The translations under genes were made by a program, and so were the position numbers. This document shows, piece after piece, positions 42,658 to 51,157 of a stretch of DNA of 64,000 nt. The first letter of the stretch is position 1. Every line of letters starts with the position of its first letter. The DNA lies in the NCBI GenBank assembly GCA_903929355.1, contig CAIYUN010000072.1, positions 62,001 to 126,000 on the forward strand, read 5' to 3'. The notes under the pieces are model-generated. The model saw only the letters and a program-made list of their open reading frames with translations. It searched no databases and was not told the origin of the DNA. The DNA comes from an uncultured Opitutaceae bacterium (GTDB taxonomy: Bacteria > Verrucomicrobiota > Verrucomicrobiia > Opitutales > Opitutaceae).

Positions 42658-43371
42658 TCAGAGGCAGGTAAACCCTCCATCCACCACGATGGTCTGGCCG
42701 GTGAGATAGGTGTTGGCCTCGGAGACCAGGAAGGCGGCCGTCCGCGCGAGCTCGGCGGGCTGGGCCAGGCGGCGCAGGGGGATGGCACCGGCCAGGGCCG
42801 CGATGACCTCCGGCGGGTTGTTCTGCCGGGTGAGCGCGGTATCCACATAACCAGGCGCGAGGGAATTCACCAGGACGCCGGCCGGACCATACTCGACTGC
42901 CGCGCTGCGGGTGAGCGCGTTGAGGGCGGCCTTGGTCATCGAGTAGGCGGCGCGGCGCTCCTTGGTGACGAGGCTGAAAATGCTGCTGACATTGAGAATG
43001 CGCCCCCAGCCGCGCGCCGCCATGCCGGGCGCCAGGGCCTGGATTAGTCGTAGCGGGGCGGAGAGGTTGGTCTGCACCATCGCCGCCCAGCCGGCGGTCT
43101 CGATTTCGGGGAGCGCGCGGAGCACGTTGATGCCGGCATTGTTGACGAGGATATCGACGGCGAGGCCTGAATTGGCCGCCACCCAGGCCTCAATGGAGGC
43201 GGGGCTGGCCAGGTCGAGCTCGGACCGGGTGGGCGCAACGACGCGGCAGCCGGCAGAAGTCAGCTCGGCGGCGATGGCGGCACCGATGCCGCGCGCCCCG
43301 CCCGTCACGAGGGCGGTGCGCGGGGCGCTGGCGCGCGGTTCTTCGTTCTTGGTGCTTGGTGCTTGGTTCAT
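42658..43371 (-). CDS. Short-chain dehydrogenase/reductase
   Basis: A 237-residue classical SDR. TALVTGGARGIGAAIAAELT is the NAD(P)-binding start, followed by NNAGINVLRALPE, the catalytic Ser in LNVSSIFSLVT and YSMTKAALNALTRSAAVEYG (Tyr-x3-Lys), then LAPGYVDTALTR. It is probably NADP(H)-dependent, judged only from the Arg after the Gly motif. Placed between the AroB-like and ThDP enzymes, it may reduce their keto product. Confidence 0.85.
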   Translation of the reverse strand: MNQAPSTKNEEPRASAPRTALVTGGARGIGAAIAAELTSAGCRVVAPTRSELDLASPASIEAWVAANSGLAVDILVNNAGINVLRALPEIETAGWAAMVQTNLSAPLRLIQALAPGMAARGWGRILNVSSIFSLVTKERRAAYSMTKAALNALTRSAAVEYGPAGVLVNSLAPGYVDTALTRQNNPPEVIAALAGAIPLRRLAQPAELARTAAFLVSEANTYLTGQTIVVDGGFTCL

Positions 43372-43455
43372 GGGGCGCGGGGCGCGGTGCTTAGTTCTTG
43401 AATCCTAGTTCTTGGCTTATCGCGCCGGAGCTTCGGCGCGACAAACCAAGAACAG
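43338..43455. repeat. Family E element overlapping the SDR start
   Basis: Left part GGTTCTTCGTTCTTGGTGCT with GGTGCTTGGTTCATGGGGC, then GGTGCTTAGTTCTTGAATCC and TAGTTCTTGGCTTATCGCGC; right arm CGACAAACCAAGAACAGC with a small hairpin GCGCCGGAGCTTCGGCGC before it. The SDR start codon (43371) lies in the left arm, so its first residues (MNQAPSTKNEEPRA) are repeat-encoded. Confidence 0.82.
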
Positions 43456-43464
43456 CTGGAGCCG

Positions 43465-45273
43465 TCACGGCTCCAGCAGCGGCACGATCATGTTTTCCCG
43501 CAGCTCTTCGCGGCTGAGGAAGGGCGCCATGTCCTCCAGAGGGGAGGTGACCATGCGGCCGTCGTCGAGCCGGCGCGAGGAGAGCTTGGGCGCGAACGCC
43601 TGCCGCAGGTCGAGCATGATCTCGCACAGCGCCGGGCCGGGCGCGGCCAGCGTGGCCGCGATCGCCGCCGCCAGCCCCGCATGGTCCGCGCACCGCTGGA
43701 ACGGCAGCCCAAACGCCGCCGCCAGCCGCCCGAAGTCGGGAAAACTCAGGCCCGAGTCCGTCCCGCAACCAACGATGTTGTCGGCAAAAAAATTCTGCTG
43801 GGTCTGCCGGATGGAGTGGTAGCCCGAGTTGTTGAGGACAAAAATCTTCACCGGCAGGCCCCGACCGGCGATGGTCTGGAGCTCCTGGAGGTTCATCATG
43901 ATGCTGCCGTCGCCGGCCAGACAGATGACCCGCGGCCGGTCGGGGCGGGCGATGGCGACCCCGACGGCAGCCGGGAGGTCGTAGCCCATCGAGGCGCAGC
44001 CGGAGTTGTGGAACAGGCGCTGGCCAGGCCGGATGGTCGCGGCCTGAAACGCCGTCACGCAGGCGGTGCCGTCGCCGCACACCACCAGCTCGTGGTCCTC
44101 CAACTGGGCAAACAACCGGTCCATGAAGCAATACGGGTTCACCTTGTCCTCCGACCGCCAGTACTCCGGCAGCACGACGGGATAACGCCGGACGCGCTCG
44201 CGGCACCAGGCCAGCCACCCCTCGTGCCGCGGCACCCAGCCGGCGGTCTGCGCCTGAAGCCGCGGGAGGAAATCACGCAGGTCGGCGTGCACCGGCAGGT
44301 CGATCTTCAGCGTGGGCTTCCGGAGCTCGGCGGCGTCCACATCCACCATGATCTTGAAGGCGTGGCGCGCGAAATTCTCCCAGTTGTAGCTGACCTGGCG
44401 GATATTGAGCCGGCAGCCGAGGATGAGCAGGAGGTCGGCGTTCTGGACGGTGAAGTTGCCCGCGCGGTTGCCGATGGAGCCGGGCCGGCCCGCGTAGGCC
44501 GGATGGTCGTCGGGCAGGAGATCGTTCGAGTTCCATGCCGGGGCCACCGGCACACCCAGACGGCCCGCCAGCTCCAGAAACGCGGCCTCCTGCCCGGCGA
44601 GCCGGAGGCCCGTGCCGGCATAGATGACCGGCCGCTCCGCCGTGCGGAGGCGCGCGACCACCGCCGCCACCGCCGCGTCGAGGTCGGTGGTCGCAAAGGC
44701 AATCGCGTCCTCGGCGGGATCGTAGGCGCGCAGCGCCGCCGGGTCGACCTTGGCGCCCTGCACATTGATGGGCACATCCAGCCAGACCGGCCCCGGCCGG
44801 CCGCTCCCGGCCAGGTGCAAAGCCCGCTCCAAATGGTAACGGATGGTCAAAGGATCCTGCACCAGCACCGCGTATTTCGTGACGCCCTCGACCATGCGCA
44901 CAATGTCCACCTCCTGGTCGCCGAGCTGGCGGAGCGGGAGATGGGTGCTGCGCACGAGCGTCTCCCACTTGGACTGGCCGGAGATCACCACCATCCCCAT
45001 CGAGTCGACGTACGCGCCATACACGCCGGTGATGGCATTGGTGGCGCCGGGACCGGTGGTGACATTGACCGCGGCCAGCCGGTTGGTGACGCGGAAATAC
45101 CCCTCCGCCGCCATCGCGCAGGCCTGCTCGTGATGGCAGCAGACTGCGGTCAGATCCGGGCAGCGGCCAAAGGCATCGTTGAGATGCATGGCCCCGCCAC
45201 CGGTGACCATGAACACATGGCGGATGCCATGTTGGGTCAATGTTTGGGCGATGTAATCAGCGACGCGGAGCAT
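43465..45273 (-). CDS. Thiamine-diphosphate-dependent enzyme (acetolactate-synthase-like)
   Basis: A 602-residue ThDP enzyme with three domains. The catalytic Glu lies in CCHHEQACAMAAEGYFRV, NVTTGPGATNAITGVYGAYV is typical, and the cofactor motif is GDGSIMMNLQELQTIAGRG with VKIFVLNNSGYHSIR. It resembles large subunits of acetohydroxyacid synthase, but the locus suggests sugar work. YerE of Yersinia, a relative, adds a two-carbon branch to CDP-4-keto-3,6-dideoxyglucose, and the CDP-dideoxyhexose genes lie 6-10 kb upstream. Start 45273 is chosen since MLRVADYIAQTLTQHGIRHV is the family N-terminus. Confidence 0.82.
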   Translation of the reverse strand: MLRVADYIAQTLTQHGIRHVFMVTGGGAMHLNDAFGRCPDLTAVCCHHEQACAMAAEGYFRVTNRLAAVNVTTGPGATNAITGVYGAYVDSMGMVVISGQSKWETLVRSTHLPLRQLGDQEVDIVRMVEGVTKYAVLVQDPLTIRYHLERALHLAGSGRPGPVWLDVPINVQGAKVDPAALRAYDPAEDAIAFATTDLDAAVAAVVARLRTAERPVIYAGTGLRLAGQEAAFLELAGRLGVPVAPAWNSNDLLPDDHPAYAGRPGSIGNRAGNFTVQNADLLLILGCRLNIRQVSYNWENFARHAFKIMVDVDAAELRKPTLKIDLPVHADLRDFLPRLQAQTAGWVPRHEGWLAWCRERVRRYPVVLPEYWRSEDKVNPYCFMDRLFAQLEDHELVVCGDGTACVTAFQAATIRPGQRLFHNSGCASMGYDLPAAVGVAIARPDRPRVICLAGDGSIMMNLQELQTIAGRGLPVKIFVLNNSGYHSIRQTQQNFFADNIVGCGTDSGLSFPDFGRLAAAFGLPFQRCADHAGLAAAIAATLAAPGPALCEIMLDLRQAFAPKLSSRRLDDGRMVTSPLEDMAPFLSREELRENMIVPLLEP

Positions 45274-45299
45274 GTTCAATAAAGGCTGGGCAAAAACTT

Positions 45300-45475
45300 C
45301 AGCAGGTTGACACAGAGCGCACAGAGAGCGGACAAAGAGGTCACTGAGCAATCCACTTGGAAATTCAAACCCCGAGTATGTCCCTCTCACCCGGTGGGTG
45401 ATTGCAAAATCTGTGATCGGTCAAGTGCCCTCTGCTCTGTGAACTCGGCTTTTATCTCTGTGAACACTGCCGGAT
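45300..45475. repeat. Family G element (CACAGAG / CTCTGTG units)
   Basis: Left arm GACACAGAGCGCACAGAGAG (45309 onward), right arm GCTCTGTGAACTCGG and ATCTCTGTGAACACT, inverted. It lies in the 45274-45511 gap, which has no gene. Confidence 0.8.
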
Positions 45476-45511
45476 TTAGGTTTAAGGGTTGAAGTGTTTC
45501 AATCGTTCAAG

Positions 45512-46879
45512 TCAGCCGGCGAGGACAGCCGGAGGAATGATACTTTGGCGAAAGGCGGTCCATGAAACCCGCCCCCGGGCCGAGGCGTCCCGCCAGCCAT
45601 CAGCGCAAAGCATCGCCGCGACCGCCAGCATCAGCAGTGGATTCAGCACGATGCCGAGCAGAGAGGCATCCGCATAGCCGGAGTCCGTGACCACACCTGG
45701 GATGAAAATATACTTCTTGGGGACCAGCACGAGCGCCAGCGCGACGATGACAAGGAGATCGCGGGACCGGCAGCTCTTGAGGGTGATCAATCCACAAAGC
45801 GCCGGAATGAGGTGGATCATCTTGTAATCGGCGCCAGCGGGGGCGGAGACCACCATGAAGATCAGCAACAGGGCGGCCCGCCGCCAGAACTCCGTCTCCA
45901 CGCAGGCCACATGAAAGGCCACATACGCCGCCAACCCAACCATGAAGAGCGAGTAAAGGGTCAGCCCGGCGGCATTGATCCGCGCCGAAACGCTCATAGT
46001 CGGCGGGGCGGCCCCGGAGGACTTGAGCCCGCTCGCCCCCGGCCTGCCTAGCAGCCGCTCCCCGCCGATCAGCGCCAACCGAACCGGACTCCACAAGCTC
46101 GCCGAACTGCTCATGCCTCCATCACTGTTTAGCTGCAGATCAGCATAGACCTGCGTGTCCTGTTTCATCAGACGGAGGTTTTCCACCATCGGCCGGCTGA
46201 AAAGAGCCAGACTCGCGACGGAAAGGATGAGACTGGCCGCCAACGCGACGATCAGATGAGGCCACTGGCCGCGCCGCACCAACAGCCCCAGGAACACCAC
46301 CGGGTAAACCTTGAGGCAAATCGCCGGAACCAGACACGCGATGGCCATCCAAAACCATCCCCGTTCGTAGGCGGACAGAAAACCCAACAGGAGGATCAAG
46401 AGGCCAAATTCAACGTTTCCCCGGTCCACACAAAAGAGCACCGGATAGGCCAAAAAAACCAGCACGAAACCTCCGGCCCAGGCCCACCCACTTGCGACCA
46501 CCCCGCGCAGTCTGGCCCACACCCAAGTGCCGAGGGCGAGCAGACAACCGCCAAAAAACAACGCCAGGGCGATCCTCATCCGCAAGCCTGCGAGCGGGTA
46601 GAACAAGACATAGGTGAAGGGGTAATAAACCTGCTGATGCACATAAGGATCGAGGTCGATGGTCGCATCCATGACCGAAGAAAAGTCGCTGTAGCGGGCG
46701 GCAGCCTTGAATAAAAATGTACTGTAGGGGTACCCGTGGTCGAAGACCAGCTTCTGTATCAGATGATAAACACCGGCCAAGACAAAGCCGCCCCCCACAA
46801 TGGCGAGTGCCAGGCGGAGCTTTCGTTCCGGCGTCAGGGTACCAACAGGATTTGTCGCGGTCATCCTTGATTCAGCCAT
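45512..46879 (-). CDS. GT87/DUF2029-family polytopic mannosyltransferase-like protein
   Basis: A 455-residue membrane protein with about 10-11 predicted spans (for example LALAIVGGGFVLAGVYHLIQ and SGWAWAGGFVLVFLAYPVLF). The loop with YPYSTFLFKAAARYSDFSSV and the conserved GNVEFGLLILLLG are features of the DUF2029/GT87 polyprenyl-phosphate-dependent transferases, which act on the periplasmic side. The likely donor is a polyprenyl-phosphate sugar made by the neighbouring GT2 at 48115. Flanking spacers contain repeat elements. Confidence 0.78.
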   Translation of the reverse strand: MAESRMTATNPVGTLTPERKLRLALAIVGGGFVLAGVYHLIQKLVFDHGYPYSTFLFKAAARYSDFSSVMDATIDLDPYVHQQVYYPFTYVLFYPLAGLRMRIALALFFGGCLLALGTWVWARLRGVVASGWAWAGGFVLVFLAYPVLFCVDRGNVEFGLLILLLGFLSAYERGWFWMAIACLVPAICLKVYPVVFLGLLVRRGQWPHLIVALAASLILSVASLALFSRPMVENLRLMKQDTQVYADLQLNSDGGMSSSASLWSPVRLALIGGERLLGRPGASGLKSSGAAPPTMSVSARINAAGLTLYSLFMVGLAAYVAFHVACVETEFWRRAALLLIFMVVSAPAGADYKMIHLIPALCGLITLKSCRSRDLLVIVALALVLVPKKYIFIPGVVTDSGYADASLLGIVLNPLLMLAVAAMLCADGWRDASARGRVSWTAFRQSIIPPAVLAG

Positions 46880-46920
46880 TGGTCAGGTGGTGACGCATTT
46901 TGACATGACACCTCAATGGT

Positions 46921-46971
46921 AGGGGCGGCTCTCCGAGCCGTCCGCGGACGCCACGGAGTGACGTCCCTACC
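46921..46971. repeat. Double family H hairpin
   Basis: GGGCGGCTC-TCC-GAGCCGTCC (46923-46943) and GGACGCCAC-GGA-GTGACGTCC (46946-46966) in tandem, preceded by TAG and followed by CTACCC, the same plan as 42545-42588. It lies between the GT87 start and the rfbE stop. Confidence 0.88.
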
Positions 46972-47068
46972 CATAGACAACAAACTGCGTCACCACCGTT
47001 GGTCAAAGAAACCACTGAGACAAAATCTGAGTTCACAGAGCGATGCATCTGAAGGAGAGAGGCTTTAT

Positions 47069-48118
47069 TCAGCGGGCGGGAGCTTTGCCCTCCTCCAAAG
47101 CCGCGCACCAGTCGAGCATGCGGGCGACCCCCGTCGCCTTGTCCACCCGCGGCTGCCAGCCGAGCAGGCGGCGCGCCTTGCGGGTATCGGCGACGAAGAA
47201 GCGCTGGTCGCTGTGACGCCACGGCAGGCGCTCGTAGGCCAGGCGCACCCCGGCCTGCTGCTCCAGCTGGGCCAAGAGCTCCAGGAGCGAGCTGCTGTTG
47301 GCGATGCCGCCGCCAATGTTGAAGGCCTGGCCCCGGCATGCCGCGATATGCTCCGCGGCGGCGAAATACGCGTCGACGGCGTCGTCCACATACAGGAGGT
47401 CGCGGACCTGTTTGCCGTCGCCGGAAATCGTGAACGGCTTCCGCCCGGGGTCGCGCCGGACCGCCGCCGCCTGCCCGCAAAACCATCCGACCCAGCCCTG
47501 GTCAAAGGTCGCGAACTGCCGCCCGCCGTAGATGGTGGAATGGCGGAAGACGACGGTGTTGAGCCCGAACACCCGGGCGTAATCGAGCATGTATTGGTCG
47601 GCCGCCCCCTTGGAGCAGCCGTAGGGCGTCTGGAAGTCGAGCGGCGCATCCTCCGCTACCCCTTCCGGATAACCGGGGGCGGTGTAGCGCCGGGCCTCCT
47701 CGCGGAGCGCCACACCGGCGAGCTCGCCATAGACCTTGTTGCTGGAGGCATAGACCACGGCGGCCGACGGGCAGAGGCGCCGCACGGCCTCGAGCAGGTT
47801 GAAGCTGCCGACCACGTTGGTCTCGAAATCGCGGCGGGGGTCGTTCATCGAGGTGGTCATGGCGACCTGGCCGGCGAGGTGAAAGATGACCGCGGGCCGG
47901 CCCGCCTCGACCACCGCCTCGATTTCCGCCGGATGGCGCACATCGGCCCGGACAAACTCGACCGGACCGAGCGTGCGCAGCCAGGCGAGGTTGGCCTCGG
48001 CCCCGGCGCGGAAGAGGTTGTCGCAGACGGTGACGCGGTCGCCCCGCTCCAGCAGGCGGGCCGCGACATTGCTCCCCACAAAACCGCAGCCGCCGGTGAC
48101 CAGATAGTTGGTGCTCAT
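47069..48118 (-). CDS. rfbE: CDP-paratose 2-epimerase (tyvelose epimerase, RfbE)
   Basis: A 349-residue extended SDR. Beyond the Rossmann start NYLVTGGCGFVGSNVAARLL, it matches RfbE very closely: YASSNKVYGEL, LDFQTPYGCSKGAADQYMLD, YARVFGLNTVVFRHSTIYGG and RQFATFDQGWVGWFCGQAAA, then GKQVRDLLYVDDAV. The catalytic Tyr/Lys are in YGCSK. It converts CDP-paratose to CDP-tyvelose, completing the CDP-3,6-dideoxyhexose pathway whose earlier genes lie just upstream. It overlaps the GT2 gene by four bases. Confidence 0.9.
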   Translation of the reverse strand: MSTNYLVTGGCGFVGSNVAARLLERGDRVTVCDNLFRAGAEANLAWLRTLGPVEFVRADVRHPAEIEAVVEAGRPAVIFHLAGQVAMTTSMNDPRRDFETNVVGSFNLLEAVRRLCPSAAVVYASSNKVYGELAGVALREEARRYTAPGYPEGVAEDAPLDFQTPYGCSKGAADQYMLDYARVFGLNTVVFRHSTIYGGRQFATFDQGWVGWFCGQAAAVRRDPGRKPFTISGDGKQVRDLLYVDDAVDAYFAAAEHIAACRGQAFNIGGGIANSSSLLELLAQLEQQAGVRLAYERLPWRHSDQRFFVADTRKARRLLGWQPRVDKATGVARMLDWCAALEEGKAPAR

Positions 48119-48846
48119 GATGATGATTTTTGCGCGCGCCGCTTCAGGCGGTGCAGCCGCCAGAGGGTGGAAAGATAGCTCAGCGCAAACTTGATCATGT
48201 TGCGTTTGGTCTTGCCCGCCTTGCGCTTCTCAAAGGTGAAGGGGATCTCCTTGATCCGGTAGGCCGGGTGCGCGCAACAGAGTTTCACGAGGATCTCCTC
48301 GACAATGTCAAAATTCTCGCACTCCAGCGTGAGCGCACGCAGGTCATCGCCGCGGTACAGGCGGAAGCTGTTGGAGACATCGGCGCAGCGCAGCCCGAGG
48401 ACCAGGCGGAACACCACGTTCACCGTCAGGCTGAGGAAAATCAGGATGGCCGGGTTCTCCGTGTGGCCGCCCGCGATGTAGCGCGACGCGATCACCAGAT
48501 CGGCCCGCTCGCGCTCCGCCCAGAGATTGGCCACAAAGCCCGGGCCATGGGACCCGTCGGCATCCATCAGCACCACCCACTGGCCGCGCGAGGCCGCGAG
48601 CGCGGTGCGCACCGCATGGCTGTAGAGCGAACCGCCCACGCGCGGCAGGTAGCGCGCGCCCTGCCGCGCGCACACGGCCGGGGTGTCGTCGTGGGGCGTC
48701 TCGGTGTCCACCACCACGATCTCATAGGGTATGGCCAGGGCCGTGAGGGTTTCATGGAGCCGGGGAATCAGCCCGTCGAGGTTGGCGGCCTCCTCGTAAG
48801 CGGGCAGCGCGACGGTAAGCAGCGGGGCGGATGTGGGCGGGGTCAT
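48115..48846 (-). CDS. Family 2 glycosyltransferase (dolichol-phosphate-mannose-synthase-like)
   Basis: A 243-residue GT-A enzyme: LTVALPAYEEAANLDGLIPR, VVVDTETPHDDTPAV, then the DxD motif in WVVLMDADGSHGPGFVANLW and the later IASRYIAGGHTENPA. This resembles polyprenyl-phosphate sugar synthases without membrane anchors. It could supply the polyprenyl-linked donor for the GT87 protein. It sits between two sugar-nucleotide SDR genes and overlaps both by four bases (ATGA), so the three are tightly coupled. Confidence 0.85.
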   Translation of the reverse strand: MTPPTSAPLLTVALPAYEEAANLDGLIPRLHETLTALAIPYEIVVVDTETPHDDTPAVCARQGARYLPRVGGSLYSHAVRTALAASRGQWVVLMDADGSHGPGFVANLWAERERADLVIASRYIAGGHTENPAILIFLSLTVNVVFRLVLGLRCADVSNSFRLYRGDDLRALTLECENFDIVEEILVKLCCAHPAYRIKEIPFTFEKRKAGKTKRNMIKFALSYLSTLWRLHRLKRRAQKSSS

Positions 48847-49817
48847 GAAAACTCCCTGGGTTCGCGCACGGCGAGGCCGGGGAAGGACTCCCGCGCCAGT
48901 TGCCAGACCGCATGGGCGAGGTTGTGCCGGGGCCGCCAGTCCAGCTCCCGGGCGGCCCGGCCGATGTCCGCCACCAGATGCAGGGGTTCAAACCGTCCCA
49001 TGGGCCGACGGCCGAACTTGAGCGGCAGCTCCAGTCCGAGCTGGCCCAGCACGTCCTCGATCACGACGCGCAACGGCTCGTCCCGCCCGCCGCCGAGATT
49101 GTAGACCCGGGCCGCATGGTGGTCGCCATGCCCGGTCTCCAGCGCCCGCACGATGCCCGCCGCGACATCGCGGGCCGAACAGTGGTCGCGCACCTGCGTG
49201 CCCGCCGACAAGCCCAGCTCGCCCCCGTCCTGCGCGGCCCGCAGGATCTGGCTGAACAGCCGGGTGCGGTCGTCACCGAGTCCGGTGAAGGAAAACGGCC
49301 GCAGTACCGTGAGCGGCACGGCAAACTCGGCCGCCGCCGACCGCACCAACAGGTCGGCCGCCGCCTTGCTGGCCCCGTAGGGATGCAGCGTGTCGAGGGC
49401 GTCGTCCTCCGCCAGCGGCCGGCCCTGCGGCCGGTAGGCCAGGCCGGTGCTGACAAACACAAACTGGCAGCCCGGCATGGTCGCGGCGCACTCGCAGAGG
49501 TTCACGGTCAGATCGACGTTGAAGCGGATGAGCTCGAACCACTCGGTGCGGGGAAACGTCATCCCCGTCGCGGCGCAATGCACGATCGCCGTCGGGCGAA
49601 ACTGGCTGATCATCGCCCCGACCTTCGGCCGGTCAAAGCTGTCCACCCGGGCCAGCTCCACCGCCGGGCCGGCGGCCACCTCCCGCGACTCGTGCCGCAG
49701 CAGCGCCAGCACGCGAAAATCCGGCCGGGCACCCACCAGCTCGAGAAAATTTCTCCCGAGGGCGCCGGAGGCGCCCGTCAGGACCACCCGGTGGGCCGTT
49801 GCAGGGATTGATTCCAT
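48843..49817 (-). CDS. NAD-dependent epimerase/dehydratase (candidate CDP-sugar 4-reductase)
   Basis: A 324-residue extended SDR: RVVLTGASGALGRNFLELVG (nucleotide binding), VFVSTGLAYRPQGRPLAEDD, then YGASKAAADLLVRSAA (Tyr-x3-Lys) and VLRPFSFTGLGDDRTRLFSQ. In this operon it is a candidate for the paratose/abequose-type synthase that reduces CDP-4-keto-3,6-dideoxyglucose, but the SDR at 50099 is equally eligible. It overlaps the GT2 gene. Confidence 0.78.
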   Translation of the reverse strand: MESIPATAHRVVLTGASGALGRNFLELVGARPDFRVLALLRHESREVAAGPAVELARVDSFDRPKVGAMISQFRPTAIVHCAATGMTFPRTEWFELIRFNVDLTVNLCECAATMPGCQFVFVSTGLAYRPQGRPLAEDDALDTLHPYGASKAAADLLVRSAAAEFAVPLTVLRPFSFTGLGDDRTRLFSQILRAAQDGGELGLSAGTQVRDHCSARDVAAGIVRALETGHGDHHAARVYNLGGGRDEPLRVVIEDVLGQLGLELPLKFGRRPMGRFEPLHLVADIGRAARELDWRPRHNLAHAVWQLARESFPGLAVREPREFS

Positions 49818-49834
49818 CAGTTTATATTCCGTCG

Positions 49835-50098
49835 TGGGGCACAGAGGCCACAGGGTTAAAAGCCAGTTTCACAGAGAAGGTCCTCGGAATGGTTCTTGGT
49901 TCGTGGTGCTTGGTGCTTTGTTTTGCATCCGCCAACCACTCCCCCATTCGCTCCCGGTCATTGCTGGCCGCTGCAGCACCGTCCCATCCGTGTTCATCCG
50001 TGTTCATCCGTGGTTAAAACTCCGAGGTCTCCGTGCCCTCGGATTGGTTCCTCCGTGCGCTCCGTGTCACCCTGCGGGCTCTTGGGATCAGGGGAAGT
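49835..50098. repeat. Mixed repeat-filled gap (families G, E, C)
   Basis: 49838-49880 CACAGAG/CACAGGG units, 49893-49922 family E (GGTTCTTGGTTCGTGGTGCT), 49989-50017 family C (CATCCGTGTTCATCCGTGTT followed by CATCCGTGG), then TCCGTGC/CTCCGTG units to 50080. No gene is seen between the two SDR genes. Confidence 0.82.
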
Positions 50099-51157
50099 TC
50101 AGCCGGTGTGCCAGCGGGCGGTGCGTCTCACGGCCTCGGCCAGCGGCACGGTCTCGCGCAGGCCCAGCTCGCGGGCGGCGCGGCCCACCTCGGGCACATA
50201 GCGCGCCGCCGGCCGGCCGGGGTCCGCCTCCCGGGCGATCCTCACCTCGAGACCCCCGCACACGGCGCCGACCGTCGCGGCGACTTCGGCGATCGTGTGG
50301 TCCTCGCCCGACCCCACATTGTAGGCGCGGCCCGGGGCGCCCCGGAAGAGAATCGTCCACAACCACACGGCGAGATCGGCGGCGTAGAGATAGGAGCGAT
50401 GGGGCGTGCCGTCGCCCCCCACTTGAATCGGGCCGCCGGCCAGCGCGTCCCGGAGGAAGTTGCCGATGGCGAAGTGCGAGTCGAGTGGCAGGTGGGGTCC
50501 GACAAACGCAAAGCCGCGCGCGATTTTGAGTTCAAAGCCATGCGCCTGGGCGTGCAGCACCCCGAGATGCTCGGCCGCGCGTTTGCCCTCGCCATAGGCG
50601 GACGCCGGGAGGAGCGGATCGGGCGCACCGGAAAAATCCTCGGCCACATGGGACAGATCAGACGGCTGGCGGCCATAGACCGCACCGGAGCTGGTCAGCA
50701 GAAACTTTTCCGCCCCCGCCTGCGCCGCAAATTCGAGCACCCGGCGCGTGCCGGCCACAATGGTGTCAAACATCTCCAACGGAGCCTCATCGTTGAGCCG
50801 CGCGCTCGCCGCGGTCGCCGCGTGAATCAGGTAGGGAAACGTCCCGGCGGGAAACGCAAAGTCGCGGACATCGCCGCGGACAAACTCCACGCCGGCCCGG
50901 GCTGCGAGATGCGGGGCCGTCCGCGCAAAGGCCGCCGGGTCGCGGGTGAGGACGACGGCGCGCGCGCCCAGGCCGAGCGTCTCGTTGGCGTGGGCGAAGC
51001 TTTCCAACAGCCACCGCCCGAAAAAACCCGTGCCGCCGGTGATAAAAAACGACCGGCCGCGCGCCTCGGACCAAAGCTCACGGGTGCCCGCCAGCACCAG
51101 GTCGAGATCCGCCGCCGGGAGCGGCGGCCGGGCGGCGGCATCAACGGGTGCTATCAT
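50099..51157 (-). CDS. NAD-dependent epimerase/dehydratase (candidate CDP-paratose synthase)
   Basis: A 352-residue extended SDR with a 35-residue leader before RSFFITGGTGFFGRWLLESF. Catalytic Ser/Tyr/Lys are in LLTSSGAVYGRQPSD and YGEGKRAAEHLG; IARGFAFVGPHLPLDSHFAI and HRSYLYAADLAVWLW are typical of sugar-nucleotide SDRs. It overlaps rfbH by four bases, so it is the SDR most tightly tied to the 3-dehydratase step, which favours a 4-ketoreductase role on CDP-4-keto-3,6-dideoxyglucose. This assignment is by context. Confidence 0.8.
   Translation of the reverse strand: MIAPVDAAARPPLPAADLDLVLAGTRELWSEARGRSFFITGGTGFFGRWLLESFAHANETLGLGARAVVLTRDPAAFARTAPHLAARAGVEFVRGDVRDFAFPAGTFPYLIHAATAASARLNDEAPLEMFDTIVAGTRRVLEFAAQAGAEKFLLTSSGAVYGRQPSDLSHVAEDFSGAPDPLLPASAYGEGKRAAEHLGVLHAQAHGFELKIARGFAFVGPHLPLDSHFAIGNFLRDALAGGPIQVGGDGTPHRSYLYAADLAVWLWTILFRGAPGRAYNVGSGEDHTIAEVAATVGAVCGGLEVRIAREADPGRPAARYVPEVGRAARELGLRETVPLAEAVRRTARWHTG

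Noticed and set aside
43465-45273. Housekeeping acetolactate synthase large subunit (ilvB)
   Set aside because: No small subunit or other ilv genes are near; the gene is embedded in a polysaccharide locus with sugar enzymes.
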